Origin: Leucobacter celer subsp. astrifaciens
Lineage (GTDB): Bacteria; Actinomycetota; Actinomycetes; Actinomycetales; Microbacteriaceae
Direction: 5' to 3'
Assembly: GCF_001273835.1 (NCBI RefSeq)
Contig: NZ_JHEI01000150.1
Location: 62,001-126,000, forward strand
Length of the DNA: 64,000 nucleotides
Position 1 is the first letter of the stretch. Each line of letters begins with the position of its first letter. Both the position numbers and the translations under genes were made by a program. Below the pieces are notes generated by a model. That model searched no databases and was not told the origin of the DNA. It saw only the letters and a list, made by a program, of their open reading frames with translations. Shown one piece after another: positions 57,201 to 64,000 of this stretch.

Positions 57201-60200
57201 CGAGACCGTCTGCTTGCATCCGACAATGACACCCCGGCGTTGCCGATCCCTGTGTCCTTCGTGCGCGGAGCGGACCCCGAAGCAGCAGAGAAGATCCGTT
57301 CGGTGCTGCGAAAACTGCCCGAATCAGCCGATTTGACCAGGCCCGCGGCGGTCCATTCCTGGGGGTTCGTCACCTGCTCGGGAAGCCAGGGCACCGCCGA
57401 GGAGATCCATATCGCCGCGCGTGAATTCGATCGAGCACTCGGCGGTCTCGTCAATGCTGGGATTGATCCAGGGGTGCTCGGTCTCGCCGATGTTCCAGAG
57501 CAGATCGAGGCCTGGGCAGATCTCTGCCGAGCGCCGCGCTTTCCGCTGGACGAGGTAGAGGCATTGCGTTTGCAGATCGGCTCGGGAGAGTTCGCGGATC
57601 TGCGTCATATCCTTGCTCAGATCGCCCAACAGATGCCCGCTTGGACGCGATCTGTGGGCATTGAATGTCTTACCGGAGACGTGCAGGGGATTCATGCTCG
57701 AGCGCTGGCCGCCGATGGGTCGGGCTTCTTCGGCAGAAAGAAGCGGCAACGGGCAGTGCTCCAGGAGTTCGGTCCAGCCCTGCGCGTAGACGCGCGCAGC
57801 ATGCCGCCGAAAGAGGTCTCGCAGCTCACCTTCGAAGTTACACAAACTGCGCACTTGATCGACGACCTCGTCGTGAGGTTGAAGGCTTTGCCCGTTCAGT
57901 TGGTGCACGACGGATGGAGCCCTTTCGCCGGCTCGGGAGTTCAGCCGGTGATCTCGAATCTTGACTGGTTGGGCTGGCTTGTCCCTGCTCTGACGCAGAA
58001 CGAGACAGCATCGGAACGGCTACGAGCCGAACTGCGCAAGACCTATGCTGAGTTGCCTGTTGATCCGACGCTGGCCGATGCGCTGGCCGCCTACGCTGCA
58101 ACGTGGCGCGCACTCGACGCCCTGCTGGGATCGGCTCCGACTGGCGTGAATGGTGCTCTCGCCGTGTGGAGCAAGGAGAACGGCCTGGTCGAAACCTGGA
58201 CCAGCACCCGTGAGCGACGACATCTTGACGTCGACGCACCGGTCTCTCTGCAGCGTTGGATCGATTTCCTGCAGCAGCTCGAGCCCCTTCGTCAGCTGGG
58301 CCTGCCGGAAGCTTACGATGCATTGAAATCTGGCAAGATTCCCGCTGAGACCGCCACTCTTGCATTCGACAAGGGTCTGGCGTCGGCGACGCTGACTGAA
58401 CGTGAGGAATCCCAAGGTCTCGCGATCTTTGACGCAGCTTCGCACAACCGAACCATCACGAGGTTCACCGAGAGCACCACCGCCATACGGAGCGAACTTC
58501 CCCGATGGATTCCCCAACAGGTTGTAGGCCAACGACGAGTCGATCCCCACTACGAGGGCGGAGCGATGGGGGAACTCAAGCGTCAACTCGGCCGCAAGCG
58601 TGGAGGGATGAGCGTGCGCGCCCTCTTCGAACGCTTCGAATCGATTATCTTGCAGATTACTCCCTGCGTGCTCATGAGTCCTGAATCGGTGGCTCGATTC
58701 TTCCCTGCCAGATCGGACATGTTCGATATCGTCGTTTTTGACGAGGCATCGCAGATCCGGGTTGCCGATGCTGTGGGTGCAATGGGGAGAGGTCGCTCCG
58801 TGGTCGTCGTCGGCGATAGCAAACAGATGCCGCCGACCAGTTTCGCGGAAGCCCAGCTCAACGATGATTCGGAGCAGCTCGGGGATGGTGAAGCCGTCTT
58901 CGATGAGGAATCGATCCTGACCGAGTGCGTTCAAGCGCGAGTGCCCCAGAAATGGCTGTCTTGGCACTACCGCAGCCAGGACGAGACGCTCATCTCCTTC
59001 AGCAACCACACCTACTACGACAGCCGACTGTCTTCATTTCCCGCTCCGCTGGGGGCCACTCACTCGGCAGACCACGGGATCTCTCTTGTGCGCGTGGACG
59101 GGCACTTCAACCGCAGCGGGAAAGGCAAACTGCTTCGGACGAACCAGATCGAGGCTCAAGCGATTGTCGGAGAGGTCGTGCGTCGCTTCGAGCAGAGCAC
59201 TGACGGAGCCCCTTCTCTGGGCATTGTCACCTTTAACGCGCAGCAGCGAGCGCTTATCGAAACCATGCTCAGAGAGCACCCCGATGAACGGCTTGCGGCG
59301 GCGCTCGATGAGCGTGACGGTCTGTTCGTCAAAAACCTCGAGAATGTGCAAGGCGATGAGCGAGACACCATTCTCTTCTCGGTGGCCTTCAGTGCCAACG
59401 ACCGGGGAGTGGTACCGTTGAACTTCGGGCCGCTGACTCGAGCGGGAGGTGAACGGCGACTGAACGTGGCTATCACGCGAGCCCGGAGACAGGTCGTGCT
59501 GTATGCGAGTTTCGACCCCGGAGATCTGCGCACCGAGAACACCGTCTCCATCGGAATCAAGCATCTGAAAGCCTATATGGAGCTTGCCTCGCAGGGAGTG
59601 AAAGCTTCGAGTCTCGGATCCGCGGTCCAGTCGGTAGCAGACCGCAACCGAGATGAGATCGCTGCTGAATTGCGTATGCGCGGCTTCGCAGTACAGACCG
59701 ATCTCGGCTTGTCGGATTTCCGAGTGGACATCAGCGTTGCCGCAGCTGACGACCCAGAGAACCCGTTGTTGGCGGTGCTGCTCGACGGAGAGTCGTGGAG
59801 GTCCCGTCGCACCGTCGCCGATCGTGATGGCTTGCCTGTCGAGGTGCTCGAGAGCCTGATGCGCTGGCCTGCCGTTGAGCGAGTGTGGCTGCCGGAGTGG
59901 TTGCAGAATCGCGAAGCGACGCTTGACAGGTTGGCCGAGGCCGTAGCGAGGGCCGCCGAACCCCGCACTTCATCTGCTCCTGACCGGGTGGGATCACTCG
60001 GTCCGGCGCGGTCGAAATCGCAGCCGGATGAACCTGGGGTAGCTGAGATCGGCAGTATCGCGAGCGACCCTCAGCGGGCCGACGCATCGCACCAATCCGC
60101 TGAAGCCATTAGATCTACGCGTCCGCAGACCGCTTCGGTAGAAGCACCAGCAGCGAAGGTGACGCATGAGCGCCTTGGGTCCTTTGTCCCGTGGAGCAGC

Positions 60201-60731
60201 GCATATGCGGGAACGCTCGATGTGCTGGATCAGCTCCCCAGAGCGGATGCTGTTGTGGATGTCCAAGAGGTGATTCGCGCTATTGTCGAGGCAGAAGGCC
60301 CCATTCATCGGCAGCGATTGGCCAAACTCGTCGGAGAAGCGTTCGGGCTTTCTCGTGTGGCGAGCGGTCGAATCTCGAGCATTCTGGCCTGTGTGCCCGA
60401 CAATCTCGTGCGCAGTGAAGACGGTGATTTCATCTGGCCGGAACAGACGGACCCCGTCAGCTACATGACCGCTCGCCAAACCAGCGGTGAGGATCGGCGG
60501 GACGTCGAAGCGGTGCCGATCGAGGAGCTCGCCAACGCCATCGCGATTGTTGCGGAACTCTCTGGCGGAGCGACTCACGAAGCTGTTCAACGTGAGGCGC
60601 TCGCTTTCTTCGGAGGTAAACGAGTAACCGCCGGCATATCGAAGCGCTTGGAAACTGCGTTGCGCTTCGCCGATGAAACGAAGCGTGTACAGCACCGTGA
60701 CGGACTGTGGAGAGTCGGAAGCCGCAGCTGA
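54201..60731 (+). CDS. giant HEPN / transglutaminase-like / DUF4011 / SF1 helicase / Vsr-like nuclease protein
   Basis: 2,176 aa in one intact frame. N-terminal Swt1-type HEPN domain (residues about 15-126) with RNRWAH at 97-102 giving the R-x4-H RNase signature. A linker and a beta domain follow, then a transglutaminase/papain-like region with Cys 426 (GTCLDTAVTLAAVLEEIG) and His 452 (VPGHVFLGYW), then DUF4011 from about 575 (TQWKNTLLDLSLRNRLINYSD). A split SF1 (AAA_11/AAA_12) helicase has Walker A GPPGTGKS at 884, DEAS near 1514 and GDSKQMPP, SWHYRSQDETLISFSN, ENVQGDERD, and LNVAITRARR. A Vsr/DUF559-like segment lies near 1817-1900 (ELRMRGFAVQTDLGLSDFRVDISV, AVLLDGESWRS), and a DUF3320-type winged helix near 2017-2080. 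Family members are single-gene defence systems; an RNA/DNA-targeting role is inferred. The gene has its own promoter and no partner genes. Confidence 0.85.
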   Translation: MVDTRVLVGRGLDAAAEGLGPLVQERFSELLPGVHNWTAVLQEKDQQNGRGFESYNPADVLLLLRAITERFGTLGYPFQDLINRQASNCASELRTVRNRWAHGEAFSAAETYRALDTVELLLSAVGATDQQARVASWKIEALAAMQPFAEARDSAESVEPGRSSASTPGASAPPGAPQIPAEAYGDAVGDLPGAEAGAVPAAASEPNAGFEVTAVDVLSYALAHSRVAIVSEITVTYSGPEIRGASVEIEALSPVGALSDPKVLLIDLDGEGATVLKDVTFALDPARTLALDTQHEGNLRLTLRDSNDRVIAEHLHPVRILASNQWIARPLQLGLELIASFVQPNASETAKLVGEAAELLGAATGSAALDGYQSGSPDRVDAMARAAYQAMQARDVRYAEPPASWGLTGQKVRTPEEVLSGRLGTCLDTAVTLAAVLEEIGINSTLWFVPGHVFLGYWRHESSLDTPAEIDASEAINYVGLGSLRLIETTSIPLGEAFEAATRRPLVEHLPQGTAHFDGVTDIQQARRAGILPLPSRSFDEAEGLVVREYRVATGAPALEYVPQVAQTGESELRQLPSRVTQWKNTLLDLSLRNRLINYSDRAGYSLGVPQPKLAAFEDLINSGSSVTLTPADRISEIDRSRGIRSGLNLPEAALSEMLSARKQVFIGLNEEAYSIRLRALAYKARTIVEETGANNLYLALGMLRWESGDRELRSPLVLIPVSLVSSARGQTFRISLDEAGESTPNYCLLEKLRVSFGLEIPGLANPVRDDSGIDLAAAFAATRRALAEAKLPFVVEDSVELAILQFAKFRLWKDLDENWDTFTANPLIEHLVHSPTAAFADSVAVPEHVDLDAVVSELPTPADSSQAEAVIEAAGGRTFVLEGPPGTGKSQTITNLLAHSIAQGKRVLFVAEKRAALDVVKQRLDAVGLSQLSLDLHDKGARPAAVRTQLSAALDATFKADDAHLLAHREANQASTASLRRYAERLHEPNAFGLSFYGARDRLLASDNDTPALPIPVSFVRGADPEAAEKIRSVLRKLPESADLTRPAAVHSWGFVTCSGSQGTAEEIHIAAREFDRALGGLVNAGIDPGVLGLADVPEQIEAWADLCRAPRFPLDEVEALRLQIGSGEFADLRHILAQIAQQMPAWTRSVGIECLTGDVQGIHARALAADGSGFFGRKKRQRAVLQEFGPALRVDARSMPPKEVSQLTFEVTQTAHLIDDLVVRLKALPVQLVHDGWSPFAGSGVQPVISNLDWLGWLVPALTQNETASERLRAELRKTYAELPVDPTLADALAAYAATWRALDALLGSAPTGVNGALAVWSKENGLVETWTSTRERRHLDVDAPVSLQRWIDFLQQLEPLRQLGLPEAYDALKSGKIPAETATLAFDKGLASATLTEREESQGLAIFDAASHNRTITRFTESTTAIRSELPRWIPQQVVGQRRVDPHYEGGAMGELKRQLGRKRGGMSVRALFERFESIILQITPCVLMSPESVARFFPARSDMFDIVVFDEASQIRVADAVGAMGRGRSVVVVGDSKQMPPTSFAEAQLNDDSEQLGDGEAVFDEESILTECVQARVPQKWLSWHYRSQDETLISFSNHTYYDSRLSSFPAPLGATHSADHGISLVRVDGHFNRSGKGKLLRTNQIEAQAIVGEVVRRFEQSTDGAPSLGIVTFNAQQRALIETMLREHPDERLAAALDERDGLFVKNLENVQGDERDTILFSVAFSANDRGVVPLNFGPLTRAGGERRLNVAITRARRQVVLYASFDPGDLRTENTVSIGIKHLKAYMELASQGVKASSLGSAVQSVADRNRDEIAAELRMRGFAVQTDLGLSDFRVDISVAAADDPENPLLAVLLDGESWRSRRTVADRDGLPVEVLESLMRWPAVERVWLPEWLQNREATLDRLAEAVARAAEPRTSSAPDRVGSLGPARSKSQPDEPGVAEIGSIASDPQRADASHQSAEAIRSTRPQTASVEAPAAKVTHERLGSFVPWSSAYAGTLDVLDQLPRADAVVDVQEVIRAIVEAEGPIHRQRLAKLVGEAFGLSRVASGRISSILACVPDNLVRSEDGDFIWPEQTDPVSYMTARQTSGEDRRDVEAVPIEELANAIAIVAELSGGATHEAVQREALAFFGGKRVTAGISKRLETALRFADETKRVQHRDGLWRVGSRS

Positions 60732-60907
60732 GCGTGAAGAGGACGTCAACCCGCGGGACTGTTCCCGAGCGGTGGGAAGCATGAATCGAATGAACGAGTG
60801 CGAACTTACGAGTTGCGAGTTGCAGTGATCTCACCCGCGCAGGAGCCCGGCTACCATGAGAATCACCAGCCTCAACGCCGAGGCGGGCACGCCGAAAGGA
60901 GTCAGTC

Positions 60908-61336
60908 ATGATCCCCGAGATCAACTACTGGGCGGTGATCGTCGCGACCATCTCCACGATGGTGGTCGGCTCGATCTGGTACACCCCGAAAGTATTCGGC
61001 GACACCTGGGCGCGGCTCGCGAAGGTCGACCTGAGCGGTGACGCGAAGTCGGCGGTCGGACCTATCATCGTCACGGTGATCGTCAGCTTCATCACCGCGT
61101 GGGTATTCGCCGGTGCGACCTGGATCGCCTTCGAGTTCTACGGCGGCGCCTTCCTCGTCTCCGCCCTGCTGACCGGCGTGGTGCTCTGGGCCGGATTCAC
61201 CGCCGCCCGCTTCATCACGCATGACGCGTTCGAGCGGCGCCCCTCCAGCCTCACCGTCATGAACATCGCCCACGAGCTCGTGACCGTGCTCGTGATGGCG
61301 CTGATCCTCGGCCTCTGGCCGCCCGTGGGCGTCTGA
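60908..61336 (+). CDS. DUF1761 family membrane protein
   Basis: 142 aa, four hydrophobic helices. NYWAVIVATISTMVVGSIWYTPKVFGDTWARL is the DUF1761 signature (S-x-W-Y-x-P-K/x-F-G-x-x-W), followed by FITAWVFAGATW, LLTGVVLWAGFTAARF and a closing helix. ATG 60908 follows GAAAGGAG. Function unknown. It ends two bases before the orphaned SDR start fragment, so it formed an operon with the SDR gene before the cassette inserted. Confidence 0.87.
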   Translation: MIPEINYWAVIVATISTMVVGSIWYTPKVFGDTWARLAKVDLSGDAKSAVGPIIVTVIVSFITAWVFAGATWIAFEFYGGAFLVSALLTGVVLWAGFTAARFITHDAFERRPSSLTVMNIAHELVTVLVMALILGLWPPVGV

Positions 61337-61338
61337 AC

Positions 61339-61407
61339 ATGGCGCCGACACCTCAGAGCAACACCGTCATCCCCGGCTCCGTCGTGCTCATCACCGGGGC
61401 TGCTCGC
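61339..61407 (+). pseudogene. orphaned 5' fragment of the short-chain dehydrogenase gene
   Basis: ATG 61339 encodes MAPTPQSNTVIPGSVVLITGAAR and then enters unrelated sequence. SNTVIPGSVVLITGAAR is repeated exactly in the intact SDR gene starting at 62605. 61357-61407 matches 62623-62673 at 48 of 51 bases, and all three differences are silent. This is the original start of the SDR gene, displaced by the cassette. Confidence 0.85.
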
Positions 61408-61486
61408 TGGTCACGTGAAGGTGAGGCCATAGGTGCCGAGCTGGTGTAGCTCGTTGTTTTGCTCAGCAAGAGTTGGAGAAAAGTCA

Positions 61487-61753
61487 GTGCTCTTAGGTTT
61501 GACGTCCCGGCAGGAGATAGTTGAGATCCGGGTAGAGGATTGCATCTTAGAGTCTGTCAAGGACCGGATCGACAGTGTCCTCGCGGTGAAACCGTTGCAC
61601 CGCGTCGTCTCGCTATCGGTGACTTCGACGCAGGAGTACAGCACTGCGGCACTGGTGTTGATACTGCTCGAGTTTCTCGACGACGCGGGTGAAGATCACC
61701 TCAGCTCATCAACACCGCGGACGGCCCATGTAACCCCGAGGAGTGGAGGATGA
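61487..61753 (+). CDS. unknown 88-aa protein, first gene of the GIY-YIG cassette
   Basis: GTG 61487 has GGAG 8 nt upstream. Sequence begins VLLGLTSRQEIVEIRVEDCILESVKDRI and continues HRVVSLSVTSTQEYSTAALVLILLEFLDDAG, alternating strands and helices that faintly recall a STAS or small alpha/beta domain, then a Ser/Thr/Pro tail. The stop overlaps the next ATG by 4 nt (ATGA), which supports a real coupled gene. A longer frame opens at ATG 61433. No family recognised; it could be an antitoxin-like or immunity partner, which is speculation. Confidence 0.55.
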   Translation: MLLGLTSRQEIVEIRVEDCILESVKDRIDSVLAVKPLHRVVSLSVTSTQEYSTAALVLILLEFLDDAGEDHLSSSTPRTAHVTPRSGG

Positions 61754-62571
61754 CGCTGCACGACGCAATCCTGGCGCTACTCCGGGAGACCGGCCGAGCG
61801 ATGACCGCAACCGAGATCGCCCGTTCGCTCAACGAAGGCGGAACCTACCGTAAGCGCGACGGTACTCCGATCGCTTCTTCGCAGATCAGTGTGCGAGTCA
61901 AGAACTATCCTCATCTCTTCGAAAAGGAGGGCGCGCAGATCTGGGGCAAGCGCATCGGGTCATCGCGCGACAACACTCTGGGGTCAGGTGCCGCGCCGAA
62001 CACACCTCCTCCCGCAACACGAGCGCCGCTTCCGCCCGCGGAATCTGAGGTCTTACCGCTGACCCTGTCAGCAATCGACTGGAGCAGCATCGATTCGCTG
62101 GAAGGAGCAGGTTTCCTCGGATTCGAATCTATAGATGCATTGATGAGATCGAGCGAGGCCATCCCAAATGTGTGTGGTGTTTACATACTGGTTCGCGCCG
62201 CGACCAGCGGGCCTGCGTTCGTTGAGACCGGAACCGGTGGCCATTTCAAGGGCAGAGATCCGAATGTGCCGACTTCTGTGCTTCAGGAGAACTGGGTTCA
62301 AGGTGCCGGCGTGGTCTACATCGGCAAGGCCGGTGACCCGGGAACTGCGGCGACACTGCGTACGCGATTGCGACAGTACCTGAGGTTCGGTCTTGGGGAG
62401 AGCGTCGGCCACTGGGGCGGCCGATACGTTTGGCAACTTGCAGACGCCAAGGAGCTGCTGGTGGGTTGGCTCCCATTACCTGCGGGCAATCCGAGCGAGG
62501 TCGAGTCGCATCTGATTGGTCAGTTCCGGAACCACTTCGAGAAGCGGCCCTTTGCCAACCTCGCCAAGTGA
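61750..62571 (+). CDS. HTH (HARE-type) plus GIY-YIG-like nuclease protein
   Basis: 273 aa. Residues 1-65 form a winged helix like the restriction-associated HARE-HTH (LHDAILALLRETGRAMTATEIARSLNEGGTYRKRDGTPIASSQISVRVKNYPHLFEK). A Pro-rich linker spans 75-100. The C-terminal domain has the GIY-YIG elements: GVYIL at 143-147, VVYIGKAG at 188-195, Arg-rich helix LRTRLRQYLRFG, a Glu in PSEVESHLIGQF (near 250), and Asn in FANLAK at the end. All catalytic positions expected of the fold can be assigned, so it is probably an active endonuclease. Coupled to the 88-aa gene. Confidence 0.75.
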   Translation: MTLHDAILALLRETGRAMTATEIARSLNEGGTYRKRDGTPIASSQISVRVKNYPHLFEKEGAQIWGKRIGSSRDNTLGSGAAPNTPPPATRAPLPPAESEVLPLTLSAIDWSSIDSLEGAGFLGFESIDALMRSSEAIPNVCGVYILVRAATSGPAFVETGTGGHFKGRDPNVPTSVLQENWVQGAGVVYIGKAGDPGTAATLRTRLRQYLRFGLGESVGHWGGRYVWQLADAKELLVGWLPLPAGNPSEVESHLIGQFRNHFEKRPFANLAK

Positions 62572-62604
62572 GAGAGACGATTCCGTGGGCGCTAGTGTGA
62601 AACG

Positions 62605-63450
62605 ATGAGCTTGAAGCACACCAGCAACACCGTCATTCCCGGCTCCGTCGTGCTCATCACCGGGGCCGCCCGCGGCATGGGCGAGCTGTACGCGCGCCGC
62701 GCGGTGAAGGAGGGCGCGGCCGCGATCGCGCTGTGGGACGTCGACGAGGATCGCGCCACGGCGCTCGCCGCCGAACTCGACGGCCCGCGCACCCGCGTGC
62801 GATCCTTCGCCGTCGACATCTCGGATCGCGAGGCGGTGCGGGAAGCCGCGCAGCACACGGTCGACGAACTCGGCGCCCCCGACGTGCTCGTGAACAACGC
62901 CGGCATCGTGCGCGGCGCCCTGTTCTGGGAGCACGATCCCGAACGCGACATCGAACTCACCCTGCGCGTCAACACGCTCGCACCCATGTGGCTCACCCGC
63001 GAGGTGCTGCCGGCCATGCTGGCCGACCGTTCGCGCCCCAAGAGGATCCTCAACATCGCCTCGGCCGCCGGCACCCTCGCCAACCCGCGCATGAGCGTCT
63101 ACGCCGCCTCGAAGTGGGCGATGATCGGCTGGAGCGACTCGCTGCGCCTCGAGCTCGCCCGCGACGGTCACGACCACATCGCCGTCACCACCTTCTGCCC
63201 GAGCTACATCTCCACCGGCATGTTCGAGGGCGCCCGCGGCCCGCTGCTCACCCCGATCATGACACCCACCCGCGCGGCCCGCGCCGCCTGGGAGGGCATG
63301 ATCGCGGGCAGACCGATCGTCACGAAACCGTGGACGGTCAAGCTCGCAATGGCGCTGCGCGGGATCCTGCCCACACGCGCCTGGGACGTGATCGCGGATC
63401 GAGTGTTCCACGTGTACTCATCGATGGATCGCTTCACCGGGCGGGGGTAG
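62605..63450 (+). CDS. short-chain dehydrogenase/reductase with replaced 5' end
   Basis: 281 aa Rossmann-fold oxidoreductase. NAD(P)-binding TGAARGMG (residues about 19-26), NNAG in DVLVNNAGI, catalytic Ser in LNIASAAGTL and Y-x-x-x-K in YAASKWAMIGW, then a C-terminal extension with VTKPWTVKLAMALRGILP. A classical SDR, substrate unknown. ATG 62605 has no strong ribosome site. The first six codons and the leader come from the inserted cassette; before insertion the gene began at 61339. Confidence 0.9.
   Translation: MSLKHTSNTVIPGSVVLITGAARGMGELYARRAVKEGAAAIALWDVDEDRATALAAELDGPRTRVRSFAVDISDREAVREAAQHTVDELGAPDVLVNNAGIVRGALFWEHDPERDIELTLRVNTLAPMWLTREVLPAMLADRSRPKRILNIASAAGTLANPRMSVYAASKWAMIGWSDSLRLELARDGHDHIAVTTFCPSYISTGMFEGARGPLLTPIMTPTRAARAAWEGMIAGRPIVTKPWTVKLAMALRGILPTRAWDVIADRVFHVYSSMDRFTGRG
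62623..62673 (+). repeat. 51-bp duplicated segment of the SDR gene, right copy
   Basis: Matches 61357-61407 at 48 of 51 bases, the two copies flanking the GIY-YIG cassette as direct repeats. The differences are third-codon changes (ATC/ATT, GCT/GCC, and CGC preceded by GCT/GCC), so the copies diverged under selection or have different origins. Confidence 0.85.
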
Positions 63451-63574
63451 CGGAGCGATCCGGCTCCTCGGCGAAGCGATCAGGAATCGAGAAGCCTTGC
63501 TGCCGGGCCCGACGATACCGTGAGATGCACCAACCCCGAGACACCGACATTCCCACGACAGAGGAGCCCTGAGC

Positions 63575-64000
63575 ATGACGAAGGACACGACCGCAGGAGG
63601 ATTCTCCGCAGAGGAGCGCGCCGCGATGAAAGCGCGCGCCGCTGAACTGAAAGCCGAGGCGAAGCGCGCGAAGGGCGCCGAGAAAGCCGCTGCCGAAGAG
63701 GCCGAACTGCTCGCGAAGATCGCGCAGATGCCCGACGGGGATCGGGAACTCGCCGAGCGCGTGCACGACATCGTGAAGTCCGTCGCGCCAAGCCTGTCGC
63801 CGAAGCTGTACTACGGGCAGCCCGGATACGCCCGGGGCGGCAAGCCGGTGGTGTTCTTCCGCAGCGGGCAGATGGACAAGGAGCGCTACTCCACGTTCGG
63901 GGTGAGCGCACTGGCCGCACTCGACGATTCGAGCGGGTTCTGGCCGACGTCCTACGCACTGATCGACCCGAGCGAAGAGGCCTGGGAGCAGCTCGCCGAG
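63575..64000 (+). CDS. DUF1801-like protein, 3' end beyond the window
   Basis: 142 residues visible. A Lys/Ala/Glu-rich N-terminal helix (FSAEERAAMKARAAELKAEAKRAKGAEKAAAEEAELLAKI) precedes a DUF1801/YdhG-type domain (DRELAERVHDIVKSVAPSLSPKLYYGQPGYARGGKPVVFFRS, YSTFGVSALAALDDSSGFWPTSYALID). Relatives include the Fra/YdhG iron-chaperone-like proteins. ATG 63575 has GAGGAG 9 nt upstream. Confidence 0.8.
   Translation, partial: MTKDTTAGGFSAEERAAMKARAAELKAEAKRAKGAEKAAAEEAELLAKIAQMPDGDRELAERVHDIVKSVAPSLSPKLYYGQPGYARGGKPVVFFRSGQMDKERYSTFGVSALAALDDSSGFWPTSYALIDPSEEAWEQLAE

Larger units (their letters stand above)
61408..62604. mobile_element. 1.2-kb two-gene cassette inserted into the SDR gene
   Basis: Between the broken first SDR start (ends 61407) and the replacement start (62605) lie only the 88-aa gene and the GIY-YIG gene. 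The cassette's right end brings a new 5' end for the SDR gene (MSLKHT replacing MAPTPQ), so the target gene stays functional. No integrase or transposase is inside. Confidence 0.65.

Noticed and set aside
1..64000. CRISPR array or rRNA genes
   Set aside because: No regularly spaced repeats, cas genes or rRNA-like conserved stretches were seen; the repeats found are dispersed singly.

Overview
The window is GC-rich (by eye about 65-70%) and uses frequent GTG/TTG starts and many 1-4 nt stop/start overlaps. Its protein families (PoxB, a DszC/DszA-type monooxygenase cluster, IdeR/DtxR-like iron boxes, DUF4031, DUF1761) and two families of short palindromic intergenic repeats suggest an actinobacterium, most likely Microbacteriaceae (for example a Leucobacter- or Microbacterium-like genus). 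The taxonomic call is an inference, because no rRNA or complete tRNA lies in the window.

Layout. (a) 1-3956, minus strand: a tightly overlapped operon of an SsuB/SsuA/SsuC-type ABC importer ending in an acetyl-CoA-synthetase-family gene cut by the window edge. (b) 4093-8425: small chromosomal genes (two membrane proteins, a VOC protein, a DUF4031-HD fusion, a SixA-type phosphatase) separated by dispersed palindromic repeats. (c) 8680-17748: a ribose-type ABC importer (binding protein, double ATPase, two permeases), then a divergently transcribed DszA/NtaA-type FMN monooxygenase and two acyl-CoA-dehydrogenase-fold (DszC/SfnC-like) flavoproteins. It looks like an uptake-plus-oxidation cluster for an organosulfur or similar compound. 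(d) 18173-20897: an AraC-family regulator and a sortase-anchored Ig-like surface protein.

(e) 21458-41863: an integrated, probably mobilizable element of about 20.4 kb, bounded by a 25-bp direct repeat that carries a tRNA T-arm-like sequence. It encodes an excisionase, a tyrosine integrase, a MobF/TraA-type relaxase-helicase (no type IV secretion genes), a type I restriction-modification operon with two different HsdM subunits, HsdS and HsdR, and three further genes coupled to it (D12-class adenine methylase, ParB-like protein, unknown possible nuclease). It also carries an ISL3 transposase relic, an AbiE-type toxin-antitoxin pair with a palindromic operator, an unknown 423-aa protein and a second orphan AbiEi-like gene. 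A degraded copy of that orphan gene lies just outside the left end.

(f) 41996-48004: a serine hydrolase, an AraC regulator and an iron/siderophore ABC importer whose two permease halves are fused, behind an IdeR-like iron box. (g) 48025-53963: housekeeping and hypothetical genes, including pyruvate oxidase PoxB and a DEDDh exonuclease with a BRCT tail. (h) 54201-60731: a 2,176-aa HEPN / transglutaminase-like / DUF4011 / SF1 helicase / Vsr-like nuclease protein, a probable single-gene defence system. (i) 60908-64000: a DUF1761 membrane protein, then a 1.2-kb two-gene cassette (88-aa protein plus HTH/GIY-YIG nuclease) inserted into the start of a short-chain dehydrogenase gene. The cassette duplicates 51 bp and supplies a replacement 5' end. 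A partial DUF1801 gene follows. The GIY-YIG cassette, the double-HsdM island and the giant helicase are the best candidates for undescribed systems.
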